DNA from: an uncultured Pseudorhodobacter sp.
GTDB taxonomy: Bacteria; Pseudomonadota; Alphaproteobacteria; Rhodobacterales; Rhodobacteraceae
DNA length: 15,476 nucleotides
Assembly: GCA_937910975.1 (NCBI GenBank)
Contig: CALEMZ010000024.1
Location: 1-15,476 of the forward strand
Reading direction: 5' to 3'
The stretch's first letter is position 1. Every line of letters begins with the position of its first letter. Made by a program: the position numbers and the translations under genes. Below, piece by piece: positions 14,923-15,476 of this stretch. The notes under the pieces were generated by a model. It was given only the letters and a program-made list of their open reading frames with translations. It searched no databases and was not told the origin of the DNA.

Positions 14923-15476
14923 ATGTCGACCGTTGATCCGCACGCAGGCCATTCCCGTTCAGAGCCCGAAATTGTCGAAGCTCACAGCGCGCCAGAAACC
15001 GGAACCGGAACCGGGCTAACAGCAATCGACCCGGTTTGCGGCATGAGCGTGACGTTGAAGCCGGATACGCGCAATGAGGTATTCGGCGATAAAACCTTCC
15101 ATTTCTGCTCAGGTAAATGCCAGACCAAGTTCAAGGCCGACCCATGGTTCTATGCCTCGGGCCGGGCTGCCGGGCGCAAAAAAGCCGCCCCTGCCAACGT
15201 TCAGTATACCTGCCCGATGCACCCCGAGATCATTCGCGATGTGCCGGGGGCCTGCCCAATCTGCGGTATGGCGCTGGAGCCGATGCTGCCTTCGGACGAA
15301 CCCAGCCATGAGTTGACGGACTTCACCCGCCGGATGTGGGTTTCGGCGGTAGCAGCGGTGCCGCTAATCGTGCTGACAATGGGCGAGCTGGTTGCCCTGC
15401 CGGTGCGCGACTGGATAGGGCATCAGACCGCCAGCTATCTGGAATTTGCACTGGCAACGCCGATCATCCTTTGGGC
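14923..15476 (+). CDS. copA: Copper-translocating P-type ATPase, N-terminal part (cut by window end)
   Basis: Only the first 184 codons are in the window; the frame is open to the edge. After a linker of about 35 residues there is a YHS domain (DPVCGM at 36-41, FHFCSGKCQTKF with C62 and C66), then a second metal-binding domain starting YTCPMHPEI (C97) and CPICGMALEPM (C111, C114). From about residue 135 the first membrane helix begins (MWVSAVAAVPLIVLTMGELV), with a second at the edge. This layout is that of heavy-metal P1B-type ATPases with YHS plus a heavy-metal-binding domain instead of HMA domains; the CueR-type promoter indicates Cu(I) export. The CPC membrane motif, the phosphorylation Asp and the rest lie outside, so Ag or other specificity cannot be excluded. 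ATG 14923 is preceded by GAGGGAG. Confidence 0.88.
   Translation, partial: MSTVDPHAGHSRSEPEIVEAHSAPETGTGTGLTAIDPVCGMSVTLKPDTRNEVFGDKTFHFCSGKCQTKFKADPWFYASGRAAGRKKAAPANVQYTCPMHPEIIRDVPGACPICGMALEPMLPSDEPSHELTDFTRRMWVSAVAAVPLIVLTMGELVALPVRDWIGHQTASYLEFALATPIILW

Overview
The window reads as an anaerobic-respiration and denitrification region of an alphaproteobacterium, most likely Rhodobacterales (a Paracoccus/Rhodobacter-like group). The grounds are the high GC content, the nosR-Z-D-F-Y-L-X gene order with a Tat-exported clade I NosZ and a NosX, FNR-type boxes of the form TTGAY-N4-ATCAA, and the short or overlapping junctions between genes. No rRNA, tRNA, CRISPR array, insertion sequence or other mobile element is visible.

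Region 1 (1-4929, + strand) is a tightly packed five-gene unit: ubiT, ubiU, ubiV, yjjI, yjjW. Four of the five reading frames overlap the one before or miss it by a few bases. A perfect FNR box (13-26) sits at the centre of a 30-bp perfect palindrome. It is spaced as expected for a class II activated promoter, centred 41.5 bp before a predicted start at about 61, with a -10-like TAAAGT at 49-54. ubiTUV carry out O2-independent ubiquinone biosynthesis. yjjI/yjjW encode a glycyl radical enzyme of unknown substrate and its radical-SAM activase. Their fusion into one apparently FNR-driven operon with ubiTUV is the most suggestive novelty here.

Region 2 (5018-14731) is the nitrous-oxide reductase locus. 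An Rrf2-family, NsrR-like Fe-S regulator (- strand, TTG start) is divergent from the nos genes. On the + strand come a small exported Cys-rich protein in the nosC position, nosR (with an apparent 1-base frameshift near 6729-6746), nosZ, nosD, nosF, nosY, nosL and nosX. Together these supply the enzyme (NosZ), its electron-transfer flavo/Fe-S protein (NosR), the flavin transferase that loads it (NosX), the ABC machine for CuZ maturation (NosDFY) and the copper chaperone (NosL). An FNR/NnrR-like box lies at 5609-5622, exactly 41.5 bp before the ATG of the first gene.

Region 3 (14732-15476) holds a textbook CueR-type copper promoter (TTGACC, 19-bp spacer, perfect CCTTCCC/GGGAAGG dyad). It drives the start of a copper-translocating P-type ATPase with an N-terminal YHS domain and a second Cys-rich metal-binding domain; the gene runs off the window. 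Quinone supply, copper supply, the copper enzyme and copper detoxification are therefore physically linked.
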